Positions 1 to 9,110 are shown, counted from the stretch's first letter. The stretch is 64,000 bases of DNA from Aeoliella mucimassa (GCF_007748035.1 NZ_CP036278.1:1798001-1862000); one strand, 5' to 3'. Notes: a model not told the origin generated them from the sequence alone. Numbers and translations: made by a program.

Positions 1-404
1 CGTTGGCCGGTGGTGGTCACAATCTCGTTATTGGCGTTCAGTTGCAACTGGCCGTTGCGGGTGTAAAGCACGCCGTTGGAGCTTTGTACCATCAGGAACC
101 CGTCGCCTTGGATCGCGATGTCGAGCGGGTTCGAACTGATTTCGATCGTGCCTTGCGAAAAGTCGGGCGTCACGGCAGCTACCTTTACACCCAGGCCAAT
201 CTGGCGAGGGTTGGTACCGCCAGAGCCAGCCGTCGGAGCACCACCGATGCTGATGGTCTGCAGGAACTGCGTGGCAAACACCGCCTCGGACTCTTTAAAA
301 CCAACCGTGCTACTATTCGCTACATTATTGCCCACCACGTCGATCGTAGTTTCGGCAGCCTGCAGACCGGTTAGCGCGGTGGTGAGTGCGGATTGTAGAC
401 CCAT
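1..404 (-). CDS. flgE: Flagellar hook protein FlgE, N-terminal part (cut by window edge)
   Basis: The first 134 codons of a flagellar rod/hook family protein are visible; the rest lies beyond base 1. The product begins MGLQSALTTALTGLQAAET and continues with VVGNNVANSSTVGFKES, the N-terminal helix and NNxANxxTxGFK signature of hook and rod proteins. The segment NPLDIAIQGDGFLMVQ is the usual start of the second hook domain. FlgE rather than FlgG is inferred from its place directly downstream of flgD. The ATG at 404 is preceded by AGGA about eight bases upstream. The protein would polymerise outside the cell into the hook joining rod and filament. Confidence 0.9.
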   Translation of the reverse strand, partial: MGLQSALTTALTGLQAAETTIDVVGNNVANSSTVGFKESEAVFATQFLQTISIGGAPTAGSGGTNPRQIGLGVKVAAVTPDFSQGTIEISSNPLDIAIQGDGFLMVQSSNGVLYTRNGQLQLNANNEIVTTTGQ

Positions 405-513
405 GTTTATGTCCTAGTAGCTTAAGGTAAGGTAGCGTTCGCTGCGGGGGGTAGGTGTTTCAGGTTGGTCGCCAAGTTCGCGAAGGAAAACTCGGAGTTT
501 GACCGATCGATTC

Positions 514-1275
514 TTAAGAAGAGGGAGGGGTGATTTCGGCCACGTTCTTGAGCGAGACCGTCACCTTGCTCGCAAGGGTGAGCTTTTGTGGGGTAGTGTC
601 GAGCGTTTTGCCACGGGCACTGGAGCTGGTAGTGTCGGTAAAAGTCGAAGTCGTTCCGCTAGCAGTGGTACCAATCAATTTCTTGTCGCCAGAGCCGGAG
701 CTGTCGGTACGATAGATTCGCTTGACGCCCTTGGTTTCCGGCAGATTGTTCACTTGAATGGATCCTTCGAAATCTTCCAGCGAAGCTGTGGAAACCCCGA
801 CCTGGAAACTGTACTCGTTTCCATCGGAGCCTTCCCAAACCACTTCGTAGACGTAATCGCCTTCCTCCACTTTGCCTTCGGTGGAGCTAGCGGTACCTGT
901 GGGGGCAACGGCCAATTCGAGTTGGGCTTCACCGCCATCGATGGTCACGGCTTGTACGTTGCCAGTCACCCGCTCTCCGTCATCGGTCATGGCGAGCACG
1001 TCAGCTCCAATCAAGTTGGTGGCACTGCTGATATTCTGTCCTAGCAATACGGATTCGAGTGTTTCGGTCAGCTTGTCAGTTGCACCGACCTCGCGAATCT
1101 GACTGATCTGAGCCAAGAGTTGGTCGTTCTCGAGCGGATTCAACGGATCCTGATTCTGCAGCTCCGCAATCATCAGATCGAGAAACGAGTCGATATCCAA
1201 CTGGCTAATCGCGCTCGTTGCGCTCGACGAACTTGCGCCGCTCGTAGAACTGCTGGTAGAAGAAACCTGGCTCAT
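514..1275 (-). CDS. flgD: Flagellar hook assembly (capping) protein FlgD
   Basis: This protein is the scaffold that caps the growing hook and lets FlgE subunits polymerise. Residues 25-60 contain the family core IAELQNQDPLNPLENDQLLAQ, preceded by a Ser/Thr-rich, low-complexity N-terminus that fits type III export. At 253 residues it is close to usual FlgD length. The C-terminal part is beta-rich, as expected for the tudor/FnIII-like cap domain. AAGGA lies about eight bases before the ATG at 1275. It sits between fliK and flgE on the same strand, a classic order. No catalytic residues are expected. Confidence 0.93.
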   Translation of the reverse strand: MSQVSSTSSSTSGASSSSATSAISQLDIDSFLDLMIAELQNQDPLNPLENDQLLAQISQIREVGATDKLTETLESVLLGQNISSATNLIGADVLAMTDDGERVTGNVQAVTIDGGEAQLELAVAPTGTASSTEGKVEEGDYVYEVVWEGSDGNEYSFQVGVSTASLEDFEGSIQVNNLPETKGVKRIYRTDSSGSGDKKLIGTTASGTTSTFTDTTSSSARGKTLDTTPQKLTLASKVTVSLKNVAEITPPSS

Positions 1276-1316
1276 CGTGTCATCCTTGACAGGGACGGTT
1301 ATTGGGCGGTCGACAA

Positions 1317-2840
1317 TTAGGCGACCGCGTTGAACTCACCGTTGTGATTGGTATACGACTGGCGGAGCGAGTCCGTCGCTCCGGCGGTATCACCGGCACC
1401 CTCTCGTAGCGGCGATTGAACGCCGCGCAAGGCGCGGGCTTGTTGGTTGCGATCGTTACTCTCTTGCCCAGCTTGCCAGTCGGGATTTCCTTGCTGGCTT
1501 TGTTGCTGGACGTTGACCTCAAATTTATCGATACGTATTTCTTGTGCAGCTAATCGTTCGCGAAGCGCCGGCAAATTGTCGAGCAGCACGTTCTTAGCCG
1601 CTGCGGTCTCGGTCTCCAGCTTGGCGGTCATCACCCCTTGCTGCAGATCGAGTTCGATCCGCATGGCACCGAGTTCAGGTGGGCTCAAACGAAGCTGAAT
1701 GGTGCCGCCGCGGGACTCCGCCGCTTGAAAGGCCTTCGATACCCGATTAACGAACCGAGTTGGATCGACCTGTGTGTGATCGACGCCTTGAGTTTGTGCT
1801 TCGCCACCTTGTCGGGCTGCACCGGTGGACCGTTGCAGGAACGACTGAAAGCTGGTGCTCGGCGGCGCTGGTTTTTCACGGGGTTCGGCAGCCTTGGCAT
1901 CGGCCGCTTCGGTTTCCTGCGTCTCGGACGTCGACTCTTCGGTCGTTGAGGTGTCGAGCGTCGTGGTGGTTGCTTCCACATTGGTTGTTGGGGCAGCGGT
2001 TGTTTCGTTCGACGATTGCGTGTCGCTGGTTTCAGCCGGAGCGGTCACTTCGCCGACAACCGGGGTAGTTTCCGGAGTCTTGGCAGGCGTTTGCTCATCA
2101 ACTTTGTTGGTCGGCGTGTCGTTGGTATCGGTCGCTTCGACATCCTCTTCCACTTCGGCTGCGGCAACCACGGTAGTGGCTGACTCTTCGCTGGTAGCGG
2201 TGGCCGATTGGCTGTCATCGATCACGTCGGTAAGTAGTGGGTCGGCCGCGTCTTCTGTCGATTCCGATTCGCCGGTGGTTTCGCTGGTTACCGCACCTTC
2301 CTGCGGCAACGCGTCGCCGGCTTCTTCAGGCAGTAGATCGGTGCTAAAACTCTCGGTGGTCGCCGCGGAGTCTTCGGTCGAACTATCGCCGGTGCCTGAA
2401 TCGTCTTGCGTGTCGGTGACGACAATCTGTTGCTCATCAGCACCCGTATCGACGATCTCTTCTTGAACCAGTTGCTGCGACGCTTCGGCAGAGACCACCA
2501 GTACGTCGTCGGACGCATCATCCTCTTCTGTAGTGGTTTCGGTGTCTTCCTTATCGGTCGATTCGGCGACCGGAGTGCTTTCGTCTTCGCTGGCAGGGGT
2601 GGTTTGATCCTCGGGCGTGTCGGTTTCGGTCTCTACCGCAGCAGAGTCCTTCTCCACCGGTTCTTCATCGTCCACTTGCGGACGTTCGGGGGCTTCGGCT
2701 TTGCGAGCATCACCAGCCGTGTTCAGTGCTTTGTCGAGTGTCTTGGCAAACCCAGTAGCTGATTGCAAGTCGGCACTGGCAGCCTTACCGCTGGTAGCGG
2801 GTGGGGTGATCAGCAGCTTGTTGATAGCAGAGGTCGACAT
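1317..2840 (-). CDS. fliK: Flagellar hook-length control protein FliK
   Basis: FliK is a secreted molecular ruler that switches the flagellar export gate from hook to filament substrates. The C-terminal third carries the conserved domain: residues about 375-450 include LRLSPPELGAMRIEL and later EIRIDKFEVNV, followed by a Gln/Asn-rich tail. Residues about 45-320 are very rich in Thr, Glu, Asp, Ser and Ala with few hydrophobics, so they should be disordered, and the central part is strongly acidic. The 507-residue length is above that of many FliK proteins (about 400), but ruler length varies widely. There is no clear ribosome binding site. Neighbours are the MotE-like gene upstream and flgD downstream. 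Confidence 0.9.
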   Translation of the reverse strand: MSTSAINKLLITPPATSGKAASADLQSATGFAKTLDKALNTAGDARKAEAPERPQVDDEEPVEKDSAAVETETDTPEDQTTPASEDESTPVAESTDKEDTETTTEEDDASDDVLVVSAEASQQLVQEEIVDTGADEQQIVVTDTQDDSGTGDSSTEDSAATTESFSTDLLPEEAGDALPQEGAVTSETTGESESTEDAADPLLTDVIDDSQSATATSEESATTVVAAAEVEEDVEATDTNDTPTNKVDEQTPAKTPETTPVVGEVTAPAETSDTQSSNETTAAPTTNVEATTTTLDTSTTEESTSETQETEAADAKAAEPREKPAPPSTSFQSFLQRSTGAARQGGEAQTQGVDHTQVDPTRFVNRVSKAFQAAESRGGTIQLRLSPPELGAMRIELDLQQGVMTAKLETETAAAKNVLLDNLPALRERLAAQEIRIDKFEVNVQQQSQQGNPDWQAGQESNDRNQQARALRGVQSPLREGAGDTAGATDSLRQSYTNHNGEFNAVA

Positions 2841-2895
2841 GGCTAGCTAAGGGGCAATCGGTATTGGATATAAGGGGAAACGTCAAAACTGGTGG

Positions 2896-3576
2896 CTAAG
2901 GTCCCGCGTCGGTTCGTTGGATTTGCTCGAGCATGTTCTCGATCTCGGGACCTTCCGGGAACCCATCGAGCATGAGTTGTTGTATTTCGTGGTATTGGTC
3001 GAGTTCGCCTTCTAGCTTGAACTGCAATAGAATCTTCGCCAATTTGCTTTGTTGCATTTCTTTCATCAGGATAATGGCGTCCCGCTTGCCATCGGGTTCG
3101 TCCATAAAACGCAACAGTAGTTCCTTGGCTTCCGCGGGTCGCATCATCTCAAGACCATTGACCACCGCGGCCAGATTCTCTTCGGAAGCAAGTTCTTTCT
3201 GTTGCTCGAGACGGTCTTTCAGCTCACTGGCTATCTGATCAAATCGTTTGCGTCCCTCGTTTAGGTCGCGAAACGTGCGTTCAAACTCTTGCTTGCCGAC
3301 CGTGAGTGCGTTGATCTTTACTTCGTAGTCGCGGAGTTTCACTTCGCGGAACAGCTCCACGTCTTCCATCGACACTTCTTCAGGTGGTGCAACCTGTTCG
3401 CCTAGGTTTTCTTCTTCGGCTATTTTGTCGAGGTCAATGTCGTGAACCAGGGCAACTATGCGGAACATCTTTTGATTGGTCAGCAGATTGGTCTGCCACA
3501 AGTACGCGAGCCCCACAGCAATCGCAATGAGCGTTGCGGTAGAGACGTAACCAATCAGTGTGAATAATGCTCGCAT
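2896..3576 (-). CDS. MotE-like membrane-anchored coiled-coil protein of the flagellar operon
   Basis: The 226-residue protein has one N-terminal membrane segment (about residues 8-28), a long charged coiled coil (about 85-150) and a C-terminal helical part with MRPAEAKELLLRF and KLAKILLQF, a pattern like the MgtE N-terminal domain. This is the architecture of MotE (YlxF-type) chaperones, which in other bacteria sit between fliJ and fliK and help stator assembly. The position between fliJ and fliK here is the same. Sequence similarity is weak, so MotE function is an inference; the membrane and coiled-coil layout is seen directly. Confidence 0.65.
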   Translation of the reverse strand: MRALFTLIGYVSTATLIAIAVGLAYLWQTNLLTNQKMFRIVALVHDIDLDKIAEEENLGEQVAPPEEVSMEDVELFREVKLRDYEVKINALTVGKQEFERTFRDLNEGRKRFDQIASELKDRLEQQKELASEENLAAVVNGLEMMRPAEAKELLLRFMDEPDGKRDAIILMKEMQQSKLAKILLQFKLEGELDQYHEIQQLMLDGFPEGPEIENMLEQIQRTDAGP

Positions 3577-3591
3577 GGAATATTCAGTGGA

Positions 3592-4062
3592 TTAGGAGTG
3601 TGCTGCTCGAGTGTCTTCGCTTTGGCGGCGAAGGAACTGTTGCGTGGCGATTTCGTCCATGGTTCGTTGTTCGATTCTGGCTTGCTCCTGCTCGAATCTT
3701 TCTCGTCTTCGATCGTCCAGTTTTTCAATCACGCGAACTTGCTGCTCGGCCTCGGCCAACTGCTGACGGCGTTTCTGCAACTCTTCACGCACCGCTTGTT
3801 GCTGTTGGTGGATGCTGGCAGCTTGGGTTTTAAGGACTAACTCGTATCGCTCGAGATCCATGATGATTCGCGGATCGATCGTTTTACCGCGTGCGCGTAG
3901 TTGCATTTGGCGGCTCTCCTGAGCCTGCACATCGAGCGCGGTAAGTTGCTCGCTGAGCGCCGTGTCGGCACGCAACGCATCGGCCACTCTCGCAAGGTGA
4001 GCGTCGCGAGCGCGGGTGCGCAGTTTGTGTAGTGCTTCGAATTCCGAGCGATAAGTGGACAT
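3592..4062 (-). CDS. fliJ: Flagellar export protein FliJ
   Basis: A 156-residue, almost wholly helical, highly charged coiled-coil protein directly downstream of fliI. FliJ is the central stalk that sits in the FliI hexamer and couples ATPase activity to the export gate. The N-terminal YRSEFEALHKLRTRARDAHLARVA and the long Gln/Arg/Glu heptads fit FliJ, which is typically about 145-155 residues. Assignment rests on length, coiled-coil character and fixed position after fliI, because FliJ sequences diverge quickly. TAGG precedes the ATG. Confidence 0.82.
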   Translation of the reverse strand: MSTYRSEFEALHKLRTRARDAHLARVADALRADTALSEQLTALDVQAQESRQMQLRARGKTIDPRIIMDLERYELVLKTQAASIHQQQQAVREELQKRRQQLAEAEQQVRVIEKLDDRRRERFEQEQARIEQRTMDEIATQQFLRRQSEDTRAAHS

Positions 4063-4099
4063 AAAAACCTAGTTCGAAAAGCTCCTTGTTTCAAATTCG

Positions 4100-5461
4100 C
4101 TACGTCGCGGCTGCCAATTGTTTCTCGGCCGCTGCTTCGGCCGGCGGCACTGTGATGCCTCCACAGCGGGCTCCGAGTTCAAGTAGTTGCTGGGTGGAGT
4201 TTTCCATCGAGCAGTGTTCGGTCGGCTGTTGCTGTAGCATGTGGGCAATCGCTTCCCGCATGTCGATCGCTGCATCGATCAGTTTGTTCGACCCCCGCCG
4301 GTAGGCTCCCACGCTGATTAGGTCTTCGTTTTCGTGATACACGGCCATGAGTTTGCGGATGTTGCGGGCCGCCGCTAGCGAGTTGGCCGGCACAATATCC
4401 GGCATCAACCGACTGATGCTCTTCAGGATGTCGATGGCCGGGTAGTGCCCGCTCGAAGCGAGATCGCGCGACAGCCACAGATGACCATCGAGCAAACCTT
4501 GCATCGTGTCGGCAACCGGATCCGAGGGATCGTCGCCTTCGACGAGCACCGAATAGAAAGCGGTGATACTGCCATGCTGGTTACGGCCGGCACGCTCCAC
4601 GAGCTTAGGCAACGTCGCAAACACCGAGGGAGGGAAACCACGGGTCGCAGGAGGCTCGCCGCTGGCGAGGCCGATTTCGCGGAGTGCGGTCGCAAACCGA
4701 GTGACGGAGTCGACCAGCAGCAGCACGTTCTTGCCGCGATCGCGATAGTGCTCGGCAATCGCAGTTGCCGTGAGTGCAGCCTGCACACGCGACACCGCGG
4801 GTTCATTGCTGGTCGCGCAGACGATGATGCTCCGCTTCAGTCCCTCGGGACCGAGGTCGCGTTGGATGAAGTCGTTGAGTTCGCGGCCACGCTCGCCGAC
4901 CAGGGCGATCACATTGACGTCGGCCGACGAGAACTTGCTGATCATGCCCAGCAGCACACTCTTGCCCACGCCCGGGCCGGCAAAGATGCCGAGTCGCTGT
5001 CCTTGTCCGCAAGTCAGCATGCTATCAACCGAACGAATGCCGGTCGACAACGGTTGATCGATTCGCGGGCGTTGGCTTGGCATCGGTGGATCGCGATCGA
5101 CCAGCGTGCGATTGAACAACATCGGCTGCGGGCGACCATCGACGCAGGTGCCGTGGGCGTTGATCACGCGACCGAGCAGTTCATCGCCGATGCGTATCTG
5201 CCGCATCGTGCTGACCAGCTGAACCTGAGCCCCGCGGCGGACTCCGGCTAGGCTTTCGAATGGGAACACGAGTGTGCGATTATTTCGGAAGCCGATCACT
5301 TCGGCAGGCACATGGCCGCCCGAGCTGCGCTCGATGTGTACCACCGCGCCGACCGGCGCAGGGAAGTCGGCCACCGAGGCGGTGCCGCCGGTGGTTTCGA
5401 GGACGCTACCCACCAATCGAGTGGGGAACGCGCGGTCGAGGGTTTCGAGGTAAAACAGCAT
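4100..5461 (-). CDS. fliI: Flagellum-specific ATPase FliI
   Basis: FliI is the hexameric ATPase of the flagellar type III export apparatus; it unfolds or releases substrates from chaperones at the cytoplasmic face. The Walker A motif AGPGVGKS lies at residues 161-168, and the downstream VNVIALVGERGREL and LLLVDSVTRFATALREIGLASGEPP are the family signatures, the second containing Walker B. Its 453 residues match the normal size. The ATG is one base after the fliH stop codon, so translational coupling is likely. FliJ follows after 37 bases. Confidence 0.97.
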   Translation of the reverse strand: MLFYLETLDRAFPTRLVGSVLETTGGTASVADFPAPVGAVVHIERSSGGHVPAEVIGFRNNRTLVFPFESLAGVRRGAQVQLVSTMRQIRIGDELLGRVINAHGTCVDGRPQPMLFNRTLVDRDPPMPSQRPRIDQPLSTGIRSVDSMLTCGQGQRLGIFAGPGVGKSVLLGMISKFSSADVNVIALVGERGRELNDFIQRDLGPEGLKRSIIVCATSNEPAVSRVQAALTATAIAEHYRDRGKNVLLLVDSVTRFATALREIGLASGEPPATRGFPPSVFATLPKLVERAGRNQHGSITAFYSVLVEGDDPSDPVADTMQGLLDGHLWLSRDLASSGHYPAIDILKSISRLMPDIVPANSLAAARNIRKLMAVYHENEDLISVGAYRRGSNKLIDAAIDMREAIAHMLQQQPTEHCSMENSTQQLLELGARCGGITVPPAEAAAEKQLAAAT

Positions 5462-5462
5462 G

Positions 5463-6134
5463 TTAGTTCGTTAGTTCCTGTTCCAAGCGTTCCAGTTGCG
5501 ACTCAATGCGTTGGTCGATCTCGCCGAACTCGGTGCGCACCACACAACCGCCGGGCGAGACGGAAGCGTCGGCCATGATCTTCGCCGGGGCGAGTTGTTT
5601 GAGGCTGTCGATGATGTCGGCCGCTGCCGCTCCGAGGTGCTTACAGTCTTGAGGACTCAGGTGAATGGTGATGCTGGCCGAACTCGAAGCGAGTTCCAGC
5701 GACTCGCGAATCAGTTTCAGCGGAGCCTTGGGCTCTTTGCCGAGTTCGTGACGGATGATGCGTTCAGCCATGCGGGCTGCCAGGTGCACTGCCGAACCTT
5801 CCCATTCGCTAAGCCACTTTCCACGTGCATCGGCCAATTGATGGGCAACGCTCATCAGGGCAGGGCGAAGCGTTTTCATTTGCTTGTTGATTTTCTCTTC
5901 CAACATCTCTTCGATCGCAGCCTGAGCGGCTACGCGACCTGCAGCCTCGGCCTTGCGGAGCACTTCCTCGGCATCGGTGTGAGCCTGCTGAATGATTTTT
6001 ACCGCTTCGCGACGCACGCTCTCCAGATACTCTTCCGCCCGCCCAGCCATCTCCTCAAAGCTAAAGGCCACCGGGCGCACTTCCTGGCCGCTGAAGTACT
6101 CCTGCTCGCTGCCGCGTTTTATGATGGTTGCCAC
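5463..6134 (-). CDS. fliH: Flagellar export regulator FliH
   Basis: FliH binds FliI and anchors it to FliN at the C-ring. The 223-residue product has a charged helical N-terminal half (AEEYLESVRREAVKIIQQAHTDAEEVLRKAEAAG, a GxxxG/AxxxA-like coiled coil) and a C-terminal part with AARMAERIIRHEL and VSPGGCVVRTEFGEIDQRIESQLERLEQEL. The latter is the V-ATPase E-subunit-like signature shared by FliH and type III stator proteins. A GTG at 6134 is the most likely start. It lies between fliG and fliI. Confidence 0.9.
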   Translation of the reverse strand: MATIIKRGSEQEYFSGQEVRPVAFSFEEMAGRAEEYLESVRREAVKIIQQAHTDAEEVLRKAEAAGRVAAQAAIEEMLEEKINKQMKTLRPALMSVAHQLADARGKWLSEWEGSAVHLAARMAERIIRHELGKEPKAPLKLIRESLELASSSASITIHLSPQDCKHLGAAAADIIDSLKQLAPAKIMADASVSPGGCVVRTEFGEIDQRIESQLERLEQELTN

Positions 6135-6181
6135 GTGTTAGGACTCGGGGTGTGGGACTATAGTGTGTTCGGGAAGGCTCG

Positions 6182-7390
6182 TTAGGCGGAGGTCGTGACT
6201 CGTTCGACAAACAGTTTGCTTGCAACGGTGGCGACTTCCTGCTGGGCGTCGGCGAAATCGCTCAGGCGAACCGCCGACAACGTGTGCATCCGCCGGCGAA
6301 GCTCTTTGCCTATGCTTTTCGGAAGCTGTTTGATCACGTGATCGCAGACCTGCTCGGTCGCTCCAGCCAGGGCCATCACGACTCTTTCGCTGGGGCACCG
6401 GCGGAACAGGTCGGCCAGTTGATCGCAGTTCAGTTCGACGATGCGGTTGAAGTTGTATTGCGGTTGCGGAGGTTTCACGGCCACCGGCGCGGCGACTGGT
6501 TCGGGAGCCGGTTGAGGGACTGGTGGAGCAACTGGGCGAGGTTCAGAGGCCCGCGGCGATGCGAACTCCGGTTGTTTCGCCCGGCCCAAGGCAGCCAATT
6601 GGGCGGCGACCCGGTTCACCGGTTTTGGTGCGGTGGACTGTTCGCGTTTCTCGCTGGTAATCGGACCAATCTCGGCGGCCAGGGCTTCGTTGTGACGGGC
6701 AATGTCGGCCATCACCGACCGGCTTGTGTGGCGACTTGAGTGTTGCAGGATGGCCTGTATCGAACGCATGCGGTCGGCGCGTCGTCGGCGTTCGGCTTTT
6801 TGCACCGAGATCCATTCCGCAAGTTCACGCTCGATGACTTCAAGGCTCTCGCGGTCCGATTCGCCTAGATCAGCAAGCCGCTCCAGTGCCGCCGAACGTC
6901 GCGAAGGGGGTAGGGCCGCCAGTACCAGGCTGGCGCAGTCCGGCGACAGGTGCGACAGCACTACCGCAACGGTCGACAAGTGTTCGCGCTCGAGCATCGA
7001 AGCAAGCGAAGGTAAATCCCCCCGCTCGAGCCATCCAAAGGGTTGATTGGTATCCACCGCCCACTCTTCGGTCGCAGGTTGCATCGGCATTGGTGCCGAC
7101 TCGTAGTGGGGCTCGTACTGTGACTCGTAAGTAGTCGCATTGGAACTCGTCAGTGAGAGTTCCACCCCGGTGTCCTGCGGAGCGGATGCTACTGCGTGCG
7201 AGGGACGCAATACGCTGCGGAGTTCTTCTTGTTCGTCGGTATCGAACTCCTGCAATTCTCTCATTGCCTGACGTAGCGTGCGGGCTTCCTCGGTCGACAA
7301 CTGCGCAAGCAGTACGGCGGCCGACTCGGCATCGAGGCTACGCATCAGGATGGCGGCTTTTCGAAGCATTGGGGTGAGTTGAGTTTGCAT
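6182..7390 (-). CDS. fliG: Flagellar motor switch protein FliG (divergent)
   Basis: FliG forms the upper C-ring and takes torque from the stator. The N-terminal MQTQLTPMLRKAAILMRSLDAESAAVLLAQL is the domain that binds FliF, the middle has TVAVVLSHLSPDCASLVLAALP, and the C-terminus ends in the FliG torque-domain pattern with SAVRLSDFADAQQEV. A Pro/Ala-rich linker of about 60 residues separates the middle and C domains, so the protein is about 402 residues rather than about 335. The usual EHPQ motif reads EHLS, and several torque-helix residues differ (see findings). The ATG at 7390 was chosen over a TTG at 7411 because it starts at the conserved domain. Neighbours are fliF and fliH. Confidence 0.85.
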   Translation of the reverse strand: MQTQLTPMLRKAAILMRSLDAESAAVLLAQLSTEEARTLRQAMRELQEFDTDEQEELRSVLRPSHAVASAPQDTGVELSLTSSNATTYESQYEPHYESAPMPMQPATEEWAVDTNQPFGWLERGDLPSLASMLEREHLSTVAVVLSHLSPDCASLVLAALPPSRRSAALERLADLGESDRESLEVIERELAEWISVQKAERRRRADRMRSIQAILQHSSRHTSRSVMADIARHNEALAAEIGPITSEKREQSTAPKPVNRVAAQLAALGRAKQPEFASPRASEPRPVAPPVPQPAPEPVAAPVAVKPPQPQYNFNRIVELNCDQLADLFRRCPSERVVMALAGATEQVCDHVIKQLPKSIGKELRRRMHTLSAVRLSDFADAQQEVATVASKLFVERVTTSA

Positions 7391-7424
7391 GTGGGAGATT
7401 GCGGGAGACAATTAGGAATCGGTG

Positions 7425-9041
7425 TTAGCTAGCGTTGTTAATCCATGCTCGCAGAATATTGGCCGCAGCATCGGGGTCTTCACGAACCATGTCGCTCAGG
7501 TCTTCTTTTAGCGAGTCGGTTTTCTTAATCTTCAGTTTTGGGCGTTCGTTTTCTTCCGATTCGCGAGCGGTTCCCTCCGCGTACTGCGGAGCGCCGAAGT
7601 CGATTTCGAGCGAGCCTGTCGGGTCGGCGTCTTTCGCCGGTTTGAGTGCCGAACGGAGCATCAGCAAGCTAACCGCAGCCAGCCCCAACATCGACACACT
7701 ACCCCAATACCGCCCCGCCCAGGCCATCGCACTCTCGGCCATGGTCGGTCCCGGAGGAGCCTTCCGCTTCACGGCATCGTAGAAGATGACTTCCACTTGA
7801 CGGTATTCGTCTTCACCGAGCGACAGTCGTGGCAGAATATTCTGTACGAACCGTTCGACGTCGATCTTGGTGTTGGTTTCCAAGGTGCGCATTTCGGTGT
7901 CGGTAATCTCGGTGGGATCACCGTCGGGATTGTTCTGCTGCCAGATATCGACCACGTAGTCGCGAGGAATCGCAATCGAAGCGTAGAGTTCGTCGGGTTT
8001 GAAGCCTTCGGATATTTCTTCGATGGTGGTTTCGCCGACTTTGAACTCTTCGTTCGTGTTATCGCGGGCAATTTGTGTGGTGTTTTCGCGATTCAGGCCT
8101 TCGTCTAAACCATTGCGACCCGGGCCATTTGGCACCAGGCCAGGACGACCACCCAGATCGTTCACGCGAGAGTTCTCCGACTCCGATTCGGTGACCGAGC
8201 GAATGGCCTTCGATTCGTTGGGAGTCGTTTCGATCTTGCGTTGCGAAGACTTGTTGTTGAGATCTGCACTCACTTCCACTCGCACGCCGGGGATGTAGCT
8301 CAGCCCTGTGATGATGCGGCTCTTGTAACTCTTCTGCAGTTCTTCGCGTTCACGCAAGTAGGGGTCGTCGAACCAAGGCTCGTTGCCGTTGAAGGAGTCG
8401 TCGCCACCGTTGATAAACTGCACGTTGTCGGTTGTCAGTGAGCTGAGGGAGCCTGCTACCAGTTTCTTGACATTGCGGGCGCGGTACTGGTCCATGACTT
8501 CTCCCTGCTTGGGAGTGACGACCACGCTAGCGGTAGAATTACTTGTGCGATTGAGTCCATGACGTTCGGCGATATCCAGCATGACATTGGCGCTCTCCAC
8601 CCATGGCATGTGGGTGATGATGAGCGACAGTTGATTCTCGCGGGCGGTTTTGGTCCGCAATTCAAATTGCCGACGGCTTTCCATGGGACTCGCCTTGTCG
8701 ATAGCATTGTCCATGTAACTCGAGAAATTGGCGGGCAGTGCTCCAGCGTTTGCAATCGCGGCGATGGCATCCTGCTGCTTCGACAATGGAACGCTGATGC
8801 GGTCGGAGTCGATCTCCCACCCACTCACGTTGGCTGACGACAAGGCCCCCATCATCTTGTTGAGTTCGGCCTGGCTGAAGCGTTCGCCGCCGAACAGGAA
8901 TGCGTCAGGACCCGATGCAGTAGTCTTGAACAAGAAGGCAAGACTTACCACAGCAACCAATAGCAATAGGCCCGAGGTGATCCGGGCACCGGGAGTCATC
9001 GACTCGAATAAGTCGCGCAGTTGGGCAATCAGTTGATTCAC
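7425..9041 (-). CDS. fliF: Flagellar MS-ring protein FliF
   Basis: FliF is the membrane ring that nucleates the basal body. The 538-residue product has a first membrane segment at about residues 20-40, a periplasmic part with RRQFELRTKTARENQLSLII and the YscJ/FliF ring-building motifs, and a second membrane segment at about 425-445. A short cytoplasmic tail for FliG binding ends in DLSDMVREDPDAAANILRAWI, the conserved FliF C-terminal motif. A GTG at 9041 follows a GGACGGAA ribosome binding site. It sits between fliE and fliG, the standard order. Confidence 0.96.
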   Translation of the reverse strand: MNQLIAQLRDLFESMTPGARITSGLLLLVAVVSLAFLFKTTASGPDAFLFGGERFSQAELNKMMGALSSANVSGWEIDSDRISVPLSKQQDAIAAIANAGALPANFSSYMDNAIDKASPMESRRQFELRTKTARENQLSLIITHMPWVESANVMLDIAERHGLNRTSNSTASVVVTPKQGEVMDQYRARNVKKLVAGSLSSLTTDNVQFINGGDDSFNGNEPWFDDPYLREREELQKSYKSRIITGLSYIPGVRVEVSADLNNKSSQRKIETTPNESKAIRSVTESESENSRVNDLGGRPGLVPNGPGRNGLDEGLNRENTTQIARDNTNEEFKVGETTIEEISEGFKPDELYASIAIPRDYVVDIWQQNNPDGDPTEITDTEMRTLETNTKIDVERFVQNILPRLSLGEDEYRQVEVIFYDAVKRKAPPGPTMAESAMAWAGRYWGSVSMLGLAAVSLLMLRSALKPAKDADPTGSLEIDFGAPQYAEGTARESEENERPKLKIKKTDSLKEDLSDMVREDPDAAANILRAWINNAS

Positions 9042-9086
9042 AGCGGTTCCGTCCGTCGTGTCGGGGTATCAATTCGTGGGATTCGC

Positions 9087-9104
9087 TACCACATCCATGT
9101 GGTA
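9087..9104. repeat. 8-bp inverted repeat in the fliE-fliF gap
   Basis: TACCACAT and ATGTGGTA are perfect inverted arms separated only by CC, in the 69-base gap between fliE and fliF. With two bases in the loop it would be a strained hairpin, so a protein-binding palindrome or a small mRNA stem are both possible. No T-run follows. Confidence 0.4.
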
Positions 9105-9110
9105 ATGGGT

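Noticed and set aside
4445-5251. Plus-strand 268-codon frame across fliI
   Set aside because: Antisense to a gene with intact ATPase motifs.
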